Shown here one piece after another: positions 55,632-63,655 of a stretch of 64,000 nucleotides of DNA (positions are counted from its first letter, which is position 1; each line of letters starts with the position of its first letter). The stretch spans positions 1 through 64,000 of the forward strand of contig NZ_VIGH01000004.1 in the NCBI RefSeq assembly GCF_006704125.1, read 5' to 3'. This DNA comes from Rhodococcus spelaei. Lineage in GTDB: Bacteria > Actinomycetota > Actinomycetes > Mycobacteriales > Mycobacteriaceae. A program made the translations under genes and the position numbers. The notes under the pieces were generated by a model. The model searched no databases and was not told the DNA's origin. It saw only the letters and a program-made list of their open reading frames with translations.

Positions 55632-56393
55632 ATGGGAATCCTCGACGGAAAGGTCGCGCTGGTCACCGGCGCAGGCCAGGGCATCGGCCGCGGCATCTCG
55701 CTGGCCCTCGCCAAGGAGGGCGCCGCGATCGCGGTCGCCGGCCGTACGGAGTCCAAGCTGCACAAGACCGTCGCCGAGATCGAGGAGTTCGGTGGCCGCG
55801 CGATCCCGGTCCGCTGTGACGTTTCGGTCGGCGAGGACATCACCGCGTCGGTCGAGCAGACCGTCAGCGAGCTGGGCGGCATCGACATCATGGTGAACAA
55901 CGCCAACGACTCGAAGCCCGGCAAGCTGCTCGACGTCGTGGACGCCGACTTCGAGCGGGCATTCGCCTCCGGCCCGCTCGCAACGCTGCGATTCATGCGC
56001 GCCTGCCACCCGCACATGGTCGCCCGCGGCGGCGGCTCGATCGTCAACCTGGTGACGTCCGCTGCGGTGCGCTGGGATGCGAGCAACTACGGCGTCTACG
56101 GCTCCATCAAGGAGGGCACCCGCGTGCTCACCCGCGCCGCCGCCGCCGAGTGGGGCCGCGAGGGCATCCGCGTGAACAACGTTGCGCCGCACGCCGTGAC
56201 GCCCGCCCTGGAGTGGTGGATGGAAAAGAACCCGGAGGAGGCCGCCGAGTTTGTCGCCGGTATCCCGTTGGGCCGGGTCGGCGACCCGGAGGCCGACATC
56301 GGTCGCGCCGTGGTGTTCCTGTGCTCCGAGGACTCCCGCTACCTCACCGGCTCGACCATGCCGCTCGACGGCGGCCAGTCCCGCTGGGGATAG
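55632..56393 (+). CDS. Short-chain dehydrogenase/reductase, last gene of the operon
   Basis: The 253-residue protein has LVTGAGQGIGRGISLALAKEG, VNNAND (variant of NNAG), a serine in VNLVTSAAVRWD and YGSIK. It is distinct from the preceding SDR and closest in style to the SDR at 26161. ATG 55632 has GGAG seven bases upstream; ATG 55626, two codons earlier, is too close to that site. It ends at the 57-bp repeat/terminator. Confidence 0.78.
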   Translation: MGILDGKVALVTGAGQGIGRGISLALAKEGAAIAVAGRTESKLHKTVAEIEEFGGRAIPVRCDVSVGEDITASVEQTVSELGGIDIMVNNANDSKPGKLLDVVDADFERAFASGPLATLRFMRACHPHMVARGGGSIVNLVTSAAVRWDASNYGVYGSIKEGTRVLTRAAAAEWGREGIRVNNVAPHAVTPALEWWMEKNPEEAAEFVAGIPLGRVGDPEADIGRAVVFLCSEDSRYLTGSTMPLDGGQSRWG

Positions 56394-56446
56394 GCGCTTC
56401 GCGCCCGTGAGTCCTTCTGGCCCCGTGGTGGACCAGAAGGACTCAC
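56390..56446 (+). repeat. Dispersed 57-bp palindromic element, copy 2 (terminator of the side-chain operon)
   Basis: This copy matches 15875-15931 at about 52 of 57 positions, including the opening ATAGGCGCT and the CGCGCCCGTGAGTCCTTC core. Its stem is 14 bp, GTGAGTCCTTCTGG against CCAGAAGGACTCAC, around a 12-nt loop. Here the host gene stops (TAG 56391-56393) just inside the element. Confidence 0.78.
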
Positions 56447-56484
56447 AGGCGGCGAAGCCGCCTCTCAGCGTTCTTACAGCTTGA

Positions 56485-57237
56485 ATGAGTAGATTCCGTC
56501 AAATGCAGGCCCGACATCTCGCCCTTCCCCGTAACTGGCCCCTGGGCCTCGCAGCTCTCATCGTCGCGGCGGGAATCCTCGGCGTGTTCGGTCCGTGGGA
56601 CATGAGCGAGAACCCGATCATCCGGGCGTCCACCTCGCTGTACACCAGCATCGATTCGGCCACCGCCTCCTGGCCCAGCGCTGCGGGCACCCTCAGCGAC
56701 CTCGTCGCCGAAGCCGGACTGTTCGCCCTCGCCGGGATGCTGGCGCTGGTGTTGTGGTGGGGACGAGGCGACGCCCGCACCCTCGCGGTCGGCATCGCGG
56801 CAGGCGCCGGTGCGGTCGGGTCGGCGATTGCGACCCTCGCGGTCAAGTCCGTAGTCACCGAGGAACGCCCCTGCACCGCCATCCCCGGGGTGCACGCGCT
56901 GTCGGAATGTCCACCGCTCGGCGATTGGTCGTTCCCCAGCAACCACTCCGGCATCGCCGCCGCCCTCGCGACCGCCGTGGTACTCGCCGGTTACGCGGCT
57001 GGACGGGTATGGCTGTCCGTGCTCGCGGTCCTGACCGCACTGGTAGTCGGTCTGTCCCGCGTGGTCAGCGGCGTGCACTACCCGCACGACGTCGCCGCCG
57101 GACTGGTCTTCGGGTCCTGCATCACGTTGGCGTGTGCGGTGGCCCTGACACCGGTGACGGCGATGCTCGTGCGGCGGTTCGTGCCCCTGCACGGCGAGCC
57201 CGGACCGGCCCACGGCCGCGAGCCGGTCTCGTCCTAG
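56485..57237 (+). CDS. PAP2-family membrane phosphatase
   Basis: The 250-residue membrane protein has the three phosphatase motifs: KSVVTEERPC, PSNHSG (PSGH variant) and SRVVSGVHYPHD, with the catalytic histidines in the second and third. Five to six helices surround them. Such enzymes dephosphorylate lipid or isoprenoid pyrophosphates outside the membrane. The ATG lacks a strong site; ATG 56503 is possible. Its last four bases overlap the convergent Vsr gene. Confidence 0.83.
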   Translation: MSRFRQMQARHLALPRNWPLGLAALIVAAGILGVFGPWDMSENPIIRASTSLYTSIDSATASWPSAAGTLSDLVAEAGLFALAGMLALVLWWGRGDARTLAVGIAAGAGAVGSAIATLAVKSVVTEERPCTAIPGVHALSECPPLGDWSFPSNHSGIAAALATAVVLAGYAAGRVWLSVLAVLTALVVGLSRVVSGVHYPHDVAAGLVFGSCITLACAVALTPVTAMLVRRFVPLHGEPGPAHGREPVSS

Positions 57238-57659
57238 CGGCCGTCCGTCAGCGCCCGCTCGACCCGGTCGGCTGCGGGCGACGGGTTCTCGTGTTCCCAC
57301 ACCCGGACCACCAGCCAGCCCGCATCGGCGAGTCGTGCGTCGGTGTCCCGGTCGCGCGCGACGTTCGCGGCCAGTTTGTCGGCCCACCACTGCGCGTTGT
57401 TCCTCGGCTGCGTCGCGTGTTCCGGGCAGCGGTGCCAGAAGCAGCCGTCCACGAAGACGGCGACCCGGGCGGTCGGGAACACCAGGTCGGCGCGCCGACG
57501 CATCCCCGACAGCGGCGCCCGGTCCACCCAGTAGCGGCGGCCACGCCGATGCAGCTCGCGGCGCAGAGCCAGCTCGGGTGCGGTGTCGCGGCGGCGCTGG
57601 ATCCGCATCCGCTCGCGGGTGGACGCTGAGTCGGGGACCGGCGCGGGCATAACCGTCAT
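57234..57659 (-). CDS. vsr: Vsr-type mismatch endonuclease (no methylase in view)
   Basis: The 141-residue protein matches very-short-patch repair nucleases: RRRDTAPELALRRELHRRG, RRRADLVFPTARVAVFVDGCFWHRCPEH and NNAQWWADKLAANVARD. Asp58 (RADLVF) corresponds to the catalytic aspartate, and the FVDGCFWHRCPEH block carries the zinc and catalytic residues. Vsr nicks 5' of a T:G mismatch formed when 5-methylcytosine deaminates. No cytosine methylase lies in the window, so it is an orphan here. ATG 57659 or 57650 may be used. Confidence 0.88.
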   Translation of the reverse strand: MTVMPAPVPDSASTRERMRIQRRRDTAPELALRRELHRRGRRYWVDRAPLSGMRRRADLVFPTARVAVFVDGCFWHRCPEHATQPRNNAQWWADKLAANVARDRDTDARLADAGWLVVRVWEHENPSPAADRVERALTDGR

Positions 57660-57702
57660 TGTCGTCCGCCATTCGAAGATCAGCCGTTGCCCGCCGCCAC
57701 AC

Positions 57703-57751
57703 GGTGATGGGAACCAACAGCCAGTTGGACCGAATGATGGTTCCCATCACC
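57703..57751 (-). terminator. 14-bp hairpin terminator after the FprB gene (repeat-family member)
   Basis: GGTGATGGGAACCA and its complement enclose a 21-nt loop, 42 nt past the FprB stop on the minus strand. The right arm agrees with that of the hairpin at 26121-26138 except for one base. Confidence 0.75.
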
Positions 57752-57793
57752 CTGAGGAGGAGGGCGCCGCATGGGCGGTGGGCGGGTGTGGGG

Positions 57794-59497
57794 TCAGCGG
57801 GAGACGAGCGGGAGCCGGCGGCGGGTCTTCGCCGCGGCCAGCATCTCGGCGACGTCGGTGATCTTGACGCGGGGCCTGCCGGTGGCCGCGCCGCGAGCCC
57901 GCTCGACCGCGTCGATGGCCTGCCAGCCGCGGTAGTCGATGCGGCCCGGCTGCCGCTGTCCGACCAGCTTGGTGAGCTCCTTGCGACTGCCCACCGGGCG
58001 GACCAGGCGGCCGGCCTGGAAGTCCTCGAACAGTCGGGCGACGGTGTCCTTGGCGCAGGACTTGTTGGTGCCGATCACGCCGGAGGGCCCGCGCTTGATC
58101 CAGCCGGTGGCGTACACCCCGTCGACAACCGCGCCGTCGGGATGGGCGAGTACCCGTCCGTGGTCGTTGGGAATGGTGCCGCGCCGCTCGTCGAACGGGA
58201 CACCCGGCACCGGGACGCCGCGGTAGCCGATGGAGCGCAGTACCAGCGAGGTCGGCACGTTCTCGGTGTCGCCGGTCGGTCGTGCACCGAGGACGCCGTT
58301 CTCGCCCGCCACGAGATCGTTGCGGACCACGGTGACGGCCTCGACGTGGTCGGTCCCGAGCACCGCGGTCGGTGACGCCAGGTACCGGAACACGATCCGC
58401 TTGTGAGTGGGATCCGCTGTCCGCTCGGAGAATTCACGTGCCAGCTGCACCTTGAAGGCCGTCGACGGTTCCAGCTCACCCCTCGCCAGCTGACTGTCGG
58501 TGGCTTCGTCGAGTGCGAGTTCCGCGGGGTCGACGACGACGTCGACTCCGGCCAGGTCGCCGAGCGCGAGGAATTCCGGGGTGCTGTACGCCGCCTGGGC
58601 GGGACCGCGACGGCCGAGCAGGACCACTTCGCGAATATTGCTGTGGCGCAGTGCCTCCAGTGCGTGATCTGCGATGTCGGTCTTCGCCAGCTCGTCGACG
58701 TCCATGGTGAGGACCCGCGCCACGTCGAGTGCGACGTTGCCGTTGCCGACGATGACGGCGCGCTCCCCGGACAGGTCGAACTGCGTGTGTGCGTGGTCGG
58801 GGTGCCCGTTGTACCAGGCGACGAACTCGGTCGCCGCGTGGCTGCCGGGCAGGTCCTCGCCGGGGATGCCCAGCCGGCGGTCGCTGGATGCGCCGACCGC
58901 GTAGATCACCGCATGATGGTTCGCCATCAAGTCCTCGTGGGACAGGTGCTCGCCGATCTCCACGCCCAGGTGGAACTGGAAGACGTCCTTCGCCGCGGTC
59001 CAGTCGAACGCTTCCGCAATCACCTTGGTGCCCGGGTGATCCGGCGCGACCCCCGCCCGGATCAGGCCCCACGGCGTCGGCAGCTTCTCGAACATCTCCA
59101 CCTCGACGTCCGAGTGGATGAGCAGTTCTTCCGCCGCGTAACAGGCGGCCGGGCCTGCGCCCACGATGGCCACCCGCAGCGTCCCGAGGTCCGTCCGCTT
59201 GGCCTCGGTCGGCTTCAGGGGCTTCCAACCCTCCTGCAGCGGGTACTTGTCGTAGTAGCCCGCGTTGATGTCGGCATACCGGGCGTCGGATTCGCTGAGC
59301 TGGTCGTCCGGGAAGATCGCGGCGACCGGGCAGGCATCCACGCAGGCGCCACAGTCGATGCAGGTATCGGGTTCGATGTACAGCATCTCGGTGGTCGCGA
59401 ACTGTGCTTCTTCCGGCGTCGGGTGAATGCAGTTCACCGGACACGTTGCGACGCAAGAGGCGTCGTTGCAGCACGCCTGGGTGATCACGTAAGCCAT
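57794..59497 (-). CDS. fprB: FprB-type ferredoxin-NADP reductase fused to a 4Fe-4S/3Fe-4S ferredoxin
   Basis: The 567-residue protein has an N-terminal bacterial ferredoxin (cysteines 9-23 in QACCNDASCVATCPVNCIHP and Cys46, 49, 52, 56 in CIDCGACVDACP). It is followed by an adrenodoxin-reductase-like flavoprotein with FAD motif VAIVGAGPAACYAAEELL, NADPH motif VIVGNGNVALDVARVL and the ATG/GWIKRGPSGVIGTNK C-terminal block. It moves electrons between NADPH and ferredoxin. It lies directly beside a diiron oxygenase and a kilobase-scale step from a transport gene; supplying electrons to the oxygenase is a reasonable idea. Confidence 0.92.
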   Translation of the reverse strand: MAYVITQACCNDASCVATCPVNCIHPTPEEAQFATTEMLYIEPDTCIDCGACVDACPVAAIFPDDQLSESDARYADINAGYYDKYPLQEGWKPLKPTEAKRTDLGTLRVAIVGAGPAACYAAEELLIHSDVEVEMFEKLPTPWGLIRAGVAPDHPGTKVIAEAFDWTAAKDVFQFHLGVEIGEHLSHEDLMANHHAVIYAVGASSDRRLGIPGEDLPGSHAATEFVAWYNGHPDHAHTQFDLSGERAVIVGNGNVALDVARVLTMDVDELAKTDIADHALEALRHSNIREVVLLGRRGPAQAAYSTPEFLALGDLAGVDVVVDPAELALDEATDSQLARGELEPSTAFKVQLAREFSERTADPTHKRIVFRYLASPTAVLGTDHVEAVTVVRNDLVAGENGVLGARPTGDTENVPTSLVLRSIGYRGVPVPGVPFDERRGTIPNDHGRVLAHPDGAVVDGVYATGWIKRGPSGVIGTNKSCAKDTVARLFEDFQAGRLVRPVGSRKELTKLVGQRQPGRIDYRGWQAIDAVERARGAATGRPRVKITDVAEMLAAAKTRRRLPLVSR

Positions 59498-59549
59498 GGG
59501 AAGAATGTCCTCGATGCGGAAGCTGGGATATGCGGGACGGCGTTGGCCG

Positions 59550-60461
59550 TCAGAGCAGGTTGACCTTCTTGTAGAGGATCTTGCTGGGGCCGCCGACCAG
59601 GCCGGACTCGGTGAGGAAATGCATCAGCTTGGCGCCTGACTTGCGGACCGTGTCCTTGTAGTGCTGGTTGTTCTTGGCCTCGGCGATCGCGCGCTCGGTG
59701 TCGAGTCCGGCGTTCGCGTAGACGTCCTTGCGAATCATCGACTTCATGACGAAATAGACGACGGCGGCGGTGCTGACACGCTCGACGGCCAGCCGGGCGC
59801 GGCTCGCATCCTGCAGGCGCCGGCCGACCTCCTCGCGCGCGAAGCGGATGTGCCGGGCCTCCTCGAGCACGTGGATCTTGCTGACCGTGCGGGTGATCGG
59901 CTGGACGCGCTCGTCCTTCATGAAGTCGCGCTGCATCATGTCGAGGATCTCCTCGGCGGCCATCACGCTGGCGTAGGCGTTCGCGCCCCGGAAGAAGTTG
60001 CCCCAGATCCGGCCGAGCTTGTGGATGACCGGGTGCGGACCGTAGCTCGGCATGCCGAAGCGTTCACCGGCACGGGCGAACATCACCGAGTGGCGGCACT
60101 CGTCGGCGACCTCGGTGAGGGCGAACTGGACGTGGCGGGAGTGCTTGTCGCGCCCGTAGACATCGCGCAGCAGCATCTGCATGAGCAGGATCTCGAACCA
60201 CAGGCCGACGCTGGAGACGCTGGCGGCCTCGTGCTTGGTGAGCTCGACCTTCTGTTCCAGAGTCATCTCGTCCCACAGCTTCGTCCCGTAGAGGGTGCTC
60301 CACTCGGGGGTCAGCCCGAACTTGTCCGCGGGCACCGGCGCCTCCCAGTCGACCTCGATCATCGGGTCGTAGGACTTGCGGGCCGAGGACGCCAGCAGTC
60401 GGCGGGCGGTCTCTTCGCGATCGGAGACCGCGGGACGCTGCGCGGGGAGAGCGGTAGTCAT
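59550..60461 (-). CDS. AurF-type diiron oxygenase
   Basis: The 303-residue protein has the diiron ligand pattern of the AurF-like (DUF3066-type) ferritin-like oxygenases: an early Glu in LTKHEAASVSS, EVADECRHSVMF (ExxxExxH region, about residues 117-124), MAAEEILDMMQRD and HVLEEARHIRFAREE. Such enzymes oxidise amines, or hydroxylate or desaturate bound substrates. ATG 60461 has AAGGG upstream. FprB lies 52 nt downstream on the same strand, which suggests one transcript and shared electron supply. The promoter region contains a 16-bp tandem repeat array. Confidence 0.85.
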   Translation of the reverse strand: MTTALPAQRPAVSDREETARRLLASSARKSYDPMIEVDWEAPVPADKFGLTPEWSTLYGTKLWDEMTLEQKVELTKHEAASVSSVGLWFEILLMQMLLRDVYGRDKHSRHVQFALTEVADECRHSVMFARAGERFGMPSYGPHPVIHKLGRIWGNFFRGANAYASVMAAEEILDMMQRDFMKDERVQPITRTVSKIHVLEEARHIRFAREEVGRRLQDASRARLAVERVSTAAVVYFVMKSMIRKDVYANAGLDTERAIAEAKNNQHYKDTVRKSGAKLMHFLTESGLVGGPSKILYKKVNLL

Positions 60462-60477
60462 GTCGACCCTTCGTTCG

Positions 60478-60573
60478 TCTGACGAGGCGTTCACCTGACG
60501 AGGCGTTCACCTGACGGGGCATTCACCTGACGAGGCATTGATGTGACAAGCCGTTTATGTAACAACAGGTAAC
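60478..60573. repeat. 16-bp tandem repeat array upstream of the diiron oxygenase gene
   Basis: Five to six units of 16 bp run from 60478 to 60573. Units 1-4 follow CCTGACGAGGCGTTCA closely (60478, 60494, 60510, 60526) and units 5-6 decay. It lies 17-112 nt upstream of the minus-strand ATG, i.e. in the leader or promoter. It may be a multi-site regulator target, or result from slippage. Confidence 0.7.
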
Positions 60574-60640
60574 AGGTAATGGGACTGTACCTCCGTCCGC
60601 TCCCTGTGACAACTGTCACCGCACGCCCCTTTTATCCGAG

Positions 60641-60659
60641 AAAAGTTAGGCGTCCCGAA
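60641..60659. promoter_or_regulatory. DtxR/MntR-like metal-regulator box before mntH
   Basis: AAAAGTTAGGCGTCCCGAA agrees at 14 of 19 positions with the DtxR consensus, 50 nt before the GTG start of the NRAMP gene. The same type of box occurs before the other NRAMP gene (12022-12040). Confidence 0.45.
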
Positions 60660-60709
60660 CTTCTTGATATGGTGAATCAAATAGTGGTCCGAGCTGCGGA
60701 GGTCGAGGC

Positions 60710-61966
60710 GTGGAAAGTGTTCGCACGGTCGACCTCGCGAGCCCGCCGGTCCGCCGGGGGGCCGGGCTCGGGCGGCTCATCGCGCTCCTGGGTCCGGCGT
60801 TCGTCGCGGCCATCGCCTACGTGGATCCCGGCAACGTCGCGTCCAACCTGACCGCGGGCGCCAAATACGGCTACCTGCTGGTGTGGGTGCTGGTGATGGC
60901 CAATGCGATGGCGGTGCTCGTGCAGTACCTGTCCGCGAAGCTCGGCCTGGTCACCGGGCGGTCGCTGCCGGAGTTGCTCGGCGAACAGCTCGGTCGACGC
61001 CGACGCAAGGCCTTCTGGTTGCAGGCCGAACTGGCCGCGGTCGCGACCGACCTCGCGGAGGTGATCGGCGGCGCGATCGCGTTGAACCTGCTGTTCGGGG
61101 TGCCGCTCCCGCTCGGGGGCCTGATCACCGGCGCGGTGTCGATGGCCATCCTGTCCACGCAGGCCAGGGGCCAGCGGACGTTCGAGTTCGTGGTCATGGG
61201 CCTGCTCGCGATCATCACCCTCGGTTTCGTCAGCGGGCTCGCGTTCACGGATGTCTCGACGAGCGAGGCGATGGCGGGACTGGTGCCGCGCTTCGACGGG
61301 GCCGAGACGGTTCTGCTCGCGGCCAGCATGCTCGGGGCCACTGTGATGCCGCACGCGATCTACGTGCACTCGGCGCTGGCGCGGGACCGGCACGGTCGCG
61401 GGATCCGGCCCGCCCTCCTACCGCGACTTCTCAAGGCCACCAAGCTCGACGTCGGCGCTGCGCTGCTGGTCGCGGGCACGGTGAACATCGCGATGCTCCT
61501 GCTCGCCGCCTCGGCGCTGCGTGGCGTCGACGGGACGGACACCATCGAGGGGGCGCACGCCGCGATCTCCTCGGCGCTCGGCCCGGCGGTCGGGGTGGTG
61601 TTCGCGATCGGTCTGCTCGCCTCGGGGCTCGCGTCGACGTCGGTCGGCTGTGCGGCGGGCGCGGAGATCATGCACGGTCTGCTGCACATGCGGATCCCGA
61701 TGCTGCTGCGCCGAACCGTGGTGCTGATTCCGGCCCTGATCGTGCTGTCCATCGGGGCCGACCCGACGATGTCCTTGGTCGTCAGCCAGGTGGTGTTGAG
61801 CTTCTGCATTCCGTTCGCCCTGGTACCGCTGGTGCGGATGACCGCCGACCGCGAACTGATGGGCGAGCACGTCAACCGTCGTGGCACTACGCTCGCGGCC
61901 TGGACGGCGACCGCCGTCATCGTGGCGCTCAACGCCGCGTTGCTGGTGCTCACCGTCACCCAGTAG
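60710..61966 (+). CDS. mntH: NRAMP-family manganese/divalent metal transporter (MntH)
   Basis: The 418-residue membrane protein has both canonical metal motifs, DPGN in TM1 (AYVDPGNVASN) and MPH in TM6 (ATVMPHAIYVHS), and about 11 helices. It imports Mn2+ or Fe2+ with protons. GTG 60710 has GGAGG seven bases upstream. A metal-regulator-like box lies in the promoter. It differs from the window's other NRAMP protein, whose motifs are altered. Confidence 0.92.
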   Translation: MESVRTVDLASPPVRRGAGLGRLIALLGPAFVAAIAYVDPGNVASNLTAGAKYGYLLVWVLVMANAMAVLVQYLSAKLGLVTGRSLPELLGEQLGRRRRKAFWLQAELAAVATDLAEVIGGAIALNLLFGVPLPLGGLITGAVSMAILSTQARGQRTFEFVVMGLLAIITLGFVSGLAFTDVSTSEAMAGLVPRFDGAETVLLAASMLGATVMPHAIYVHSALARDRHGRGIRPALLPRLLKATKLDVGAALLVAGTVNIAMLLLAASALRGVDGTDTIEGAHAAISSALGPAVGVVFAIGLLASGLASTSVGCAAGAEIMHGLLHMRIPMLLRRTVVLIPALIVLSIGADPTMSLVVSQVVLSFCIPFALVPLVRMTADRELMGEHVNRRGTTLAAWTATAVIVALNAALLVLTVTQ

Positions 61967-62008
61967 CGAGGGATCAACCGGTCGATCCGATCGAGTGGAC
62001 GCGCCCGT

Positions 62009-63580
62009 TCACTCGGTGTCCGAGGCGACGAGGGTGGCCTCCTCGGCGGGGGCCACAGTTGCCGGGGTGCGCCGGCCGGGCGCCCATGCGCCGACGATCA
62101 CCGCGGCCCCGAACATCACTCCGGCCAGCACGTACGACGCGTGCGACATTCCGCCCATGAACGCGCCGCGGGCGAACTCGGCGAGCTGCTCGCCCTGCGG
62201 GCCGCCTCCTATCCGGGCCACCTCGAGCGCCGCGGCCAGCGAACTGCCCACGTACTCCTTTGCGATCTCCGGCGCCGCGGCGACCGCGGGCGCGATGTTG
62301 TGGCTGTAGCTGGCCGCGAGCAGGCTGCCTGCGAGCGCGGTCCCCACAGCCGCGCCGACCTCGCGGGTCGTGTCGTTGACCGCGGATGCAACGCCCTGCT
62401 TGCCGTCCGGGGTGTTCTCGACGATGCCGGTGGTCGCCGGCGCGGTGCACAGCCCGAGCCCGAAGCTGAAGATCAGCAGCGCGACGACGGCGGGTCCGTA
62501 TCCGCCGTCGGCCTCGAGCCTGCCGATCAGTATCAGGCCGAGTCCGGCGAGGGCGAGTCCGGAGGCGGTCAGCCCCCGCATGCCGAGTCGCGGGATCAGC
62601 CAGGGCGTGACCACGGAGACGACGATCATCGGCACGGACATCGGTGCCAACGCCAGCGCGGACTGCAGGGCGGTGTAGTCGAGCACCAGCTGCATGTACT
62701 GGATGATCAGGAAGAACAGGCCGAAGGTCGCGACGAACTGCAGGGTCAGGGAGGCTGCGCCCGCGCCGAACCCGCGGACCGCGAACAGTCGCACGTCCAG
62801 CAGCGGGTGTTCGCAGCGTAGTTCGACGGCGGCGAATGCGACCCCGGCCACGATGCCGACGGCCAGCGCGGCGGCCACCCATGGATCGGTCCAGCCGCGG
62901 ATCGGGCCCTCGAGCAGGCCAAGCACGAACAGCCCGATCGACGCGCTGGACAGCAGCGCCCCGGGGATGTCGAAGGCCGGTGAATCCTGGTCCCGGGACG
63001 ACGGCAGGGTCCAGGCCAGGGCAAACAACGCAAGCGCCGCGGCGACGAAGCCGACGAAGATCGACTGCCACGGCCAGTGTTCGAGCAGCAATCCGGACAC
63101 CAGTAGTCCGGCGATTCCGCCGGACGCGGCGACGCCGGCCCAGATGGCGACGGCCCGCGACCGCTGCGCGGGCGGGAAGCTCACGGTCAGTAGCGACAGC
63201 GTCGCGGGCATCACCAGGGCGGCGCCGACGCCGGCGGCGGCCCGCGCGCCGATCAGCCACGTCGGCGAGTCGAGGAAGATCGGTACGGCGGAGGCGGCGG
63301 CAAACATCAGCAGCCCGATGGTCAGCACACCGCGGCGGCCGTACCGGTCGCCGAGCGCACCGGCGGGCAGCAGCAGGGCGGCCAGGGTGAGGGTGTAGCC
63401 GTCCACGATCCAGGTCAGCTGACTTTGGGTGGCTCCGGTGTCGAGGGCGATGTCCGGCAACGCGGAGTAGAGCGCCGCGGCCGCGGCCATGACCATTGCC
63501 ACCGCCGAACATGCCACGGTCAGCGTCCATAATTCTCGGACGGACATCTTGGTGTTGCCGGGGTGGGGCTGACTGCTCAT
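62009..63580 (-). CDS. MFS transporter, DHA2 type, divergent from a TetR gene
   Basis: The 523-residue protein shows TM1 VACSAVAMVMAAAAALYSAL, GALGDRYGRRGVLTIG between TM2 and TM3, and AGVAASGGIAGLLVSGLLLEH, with about 14 helices. A C-terminal loop of about 60 residues (NIAPAVAAAPEIAKEYVG and on) precedes the last helix. ATG 63580 has GGAGG six bases upstream. The divergent TetR at 63656 and the shared dyad make ligand-induced export likely. Confidence 0.85.
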   Translation of the reverse strand: MSSQPHPGNTKMSVRELWTLTVACSAVAMVMAAAAALYSALPDIALDTGATQSQLTWIVDGYTLTLAALLLPAGALGDRYGRRGVLTIGLLMFAAASAVPIFLDSPTWLIGARAAAGVGAALVMPATLSLLTVSFPPAQRSRAVAIWAGVAASGGIAGLLVSGLLLEHWPWQSIFVGFVAAALALFALAWTLPSSRDQDSPAFDIPGALLSSASIGLFVLGLLEGPIRGWTDPWVAAALAVGIVAGVAFAAVELRCEHPLLDVRLFAVRGFGAGAASLTLQFVATFGLFFLIIQYMQLVLDYTALQSALALAPMSVPMIVVSVVTPWLIPRLGMRGLTASGLALAGLGLILIGRLEADGGYGPAVVALLIFSFGLGLCTAPATTGIVENTPDGKQGVASAVNDTTREVGAAVGTALAGSLLAASYSHNIAPAVAAAPEIAKEYVGSSLAAALEVARIGGGPQGEQLAEFARGAFMGGMSHASYVLAGVMFGAAVIVGAWAPGRRTPATVAPAEEATLVASDTE

Positions 63581-63610
63581 GTATGCCTCCGGTGCCAACG
63601 AGACTGTCAG

Positions 63611-63629
63611 TATCGTTTGGAGACCGATA
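63611..63629. promoter_or_regulatory. TATCG-n9-CGATA operator-like dyad between MFS and TetR genes
   Basis: The dyad lies in the middle of the 75-bp divergent gap, so one bound TetR dimer could block both promoters. A second short palindrome ACTGTCAGT directly precedes it (63603-63611). Confidence 0.45.
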
Positions 63630-63655
63630 GTTTCACAACCCCGACCGGAGGTGCC

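Noticed and set aside
60478-60573. CRISPR array
   Set aside because: Units are 16 bp and directly adjacent with no spacers, and there are no cas genes.
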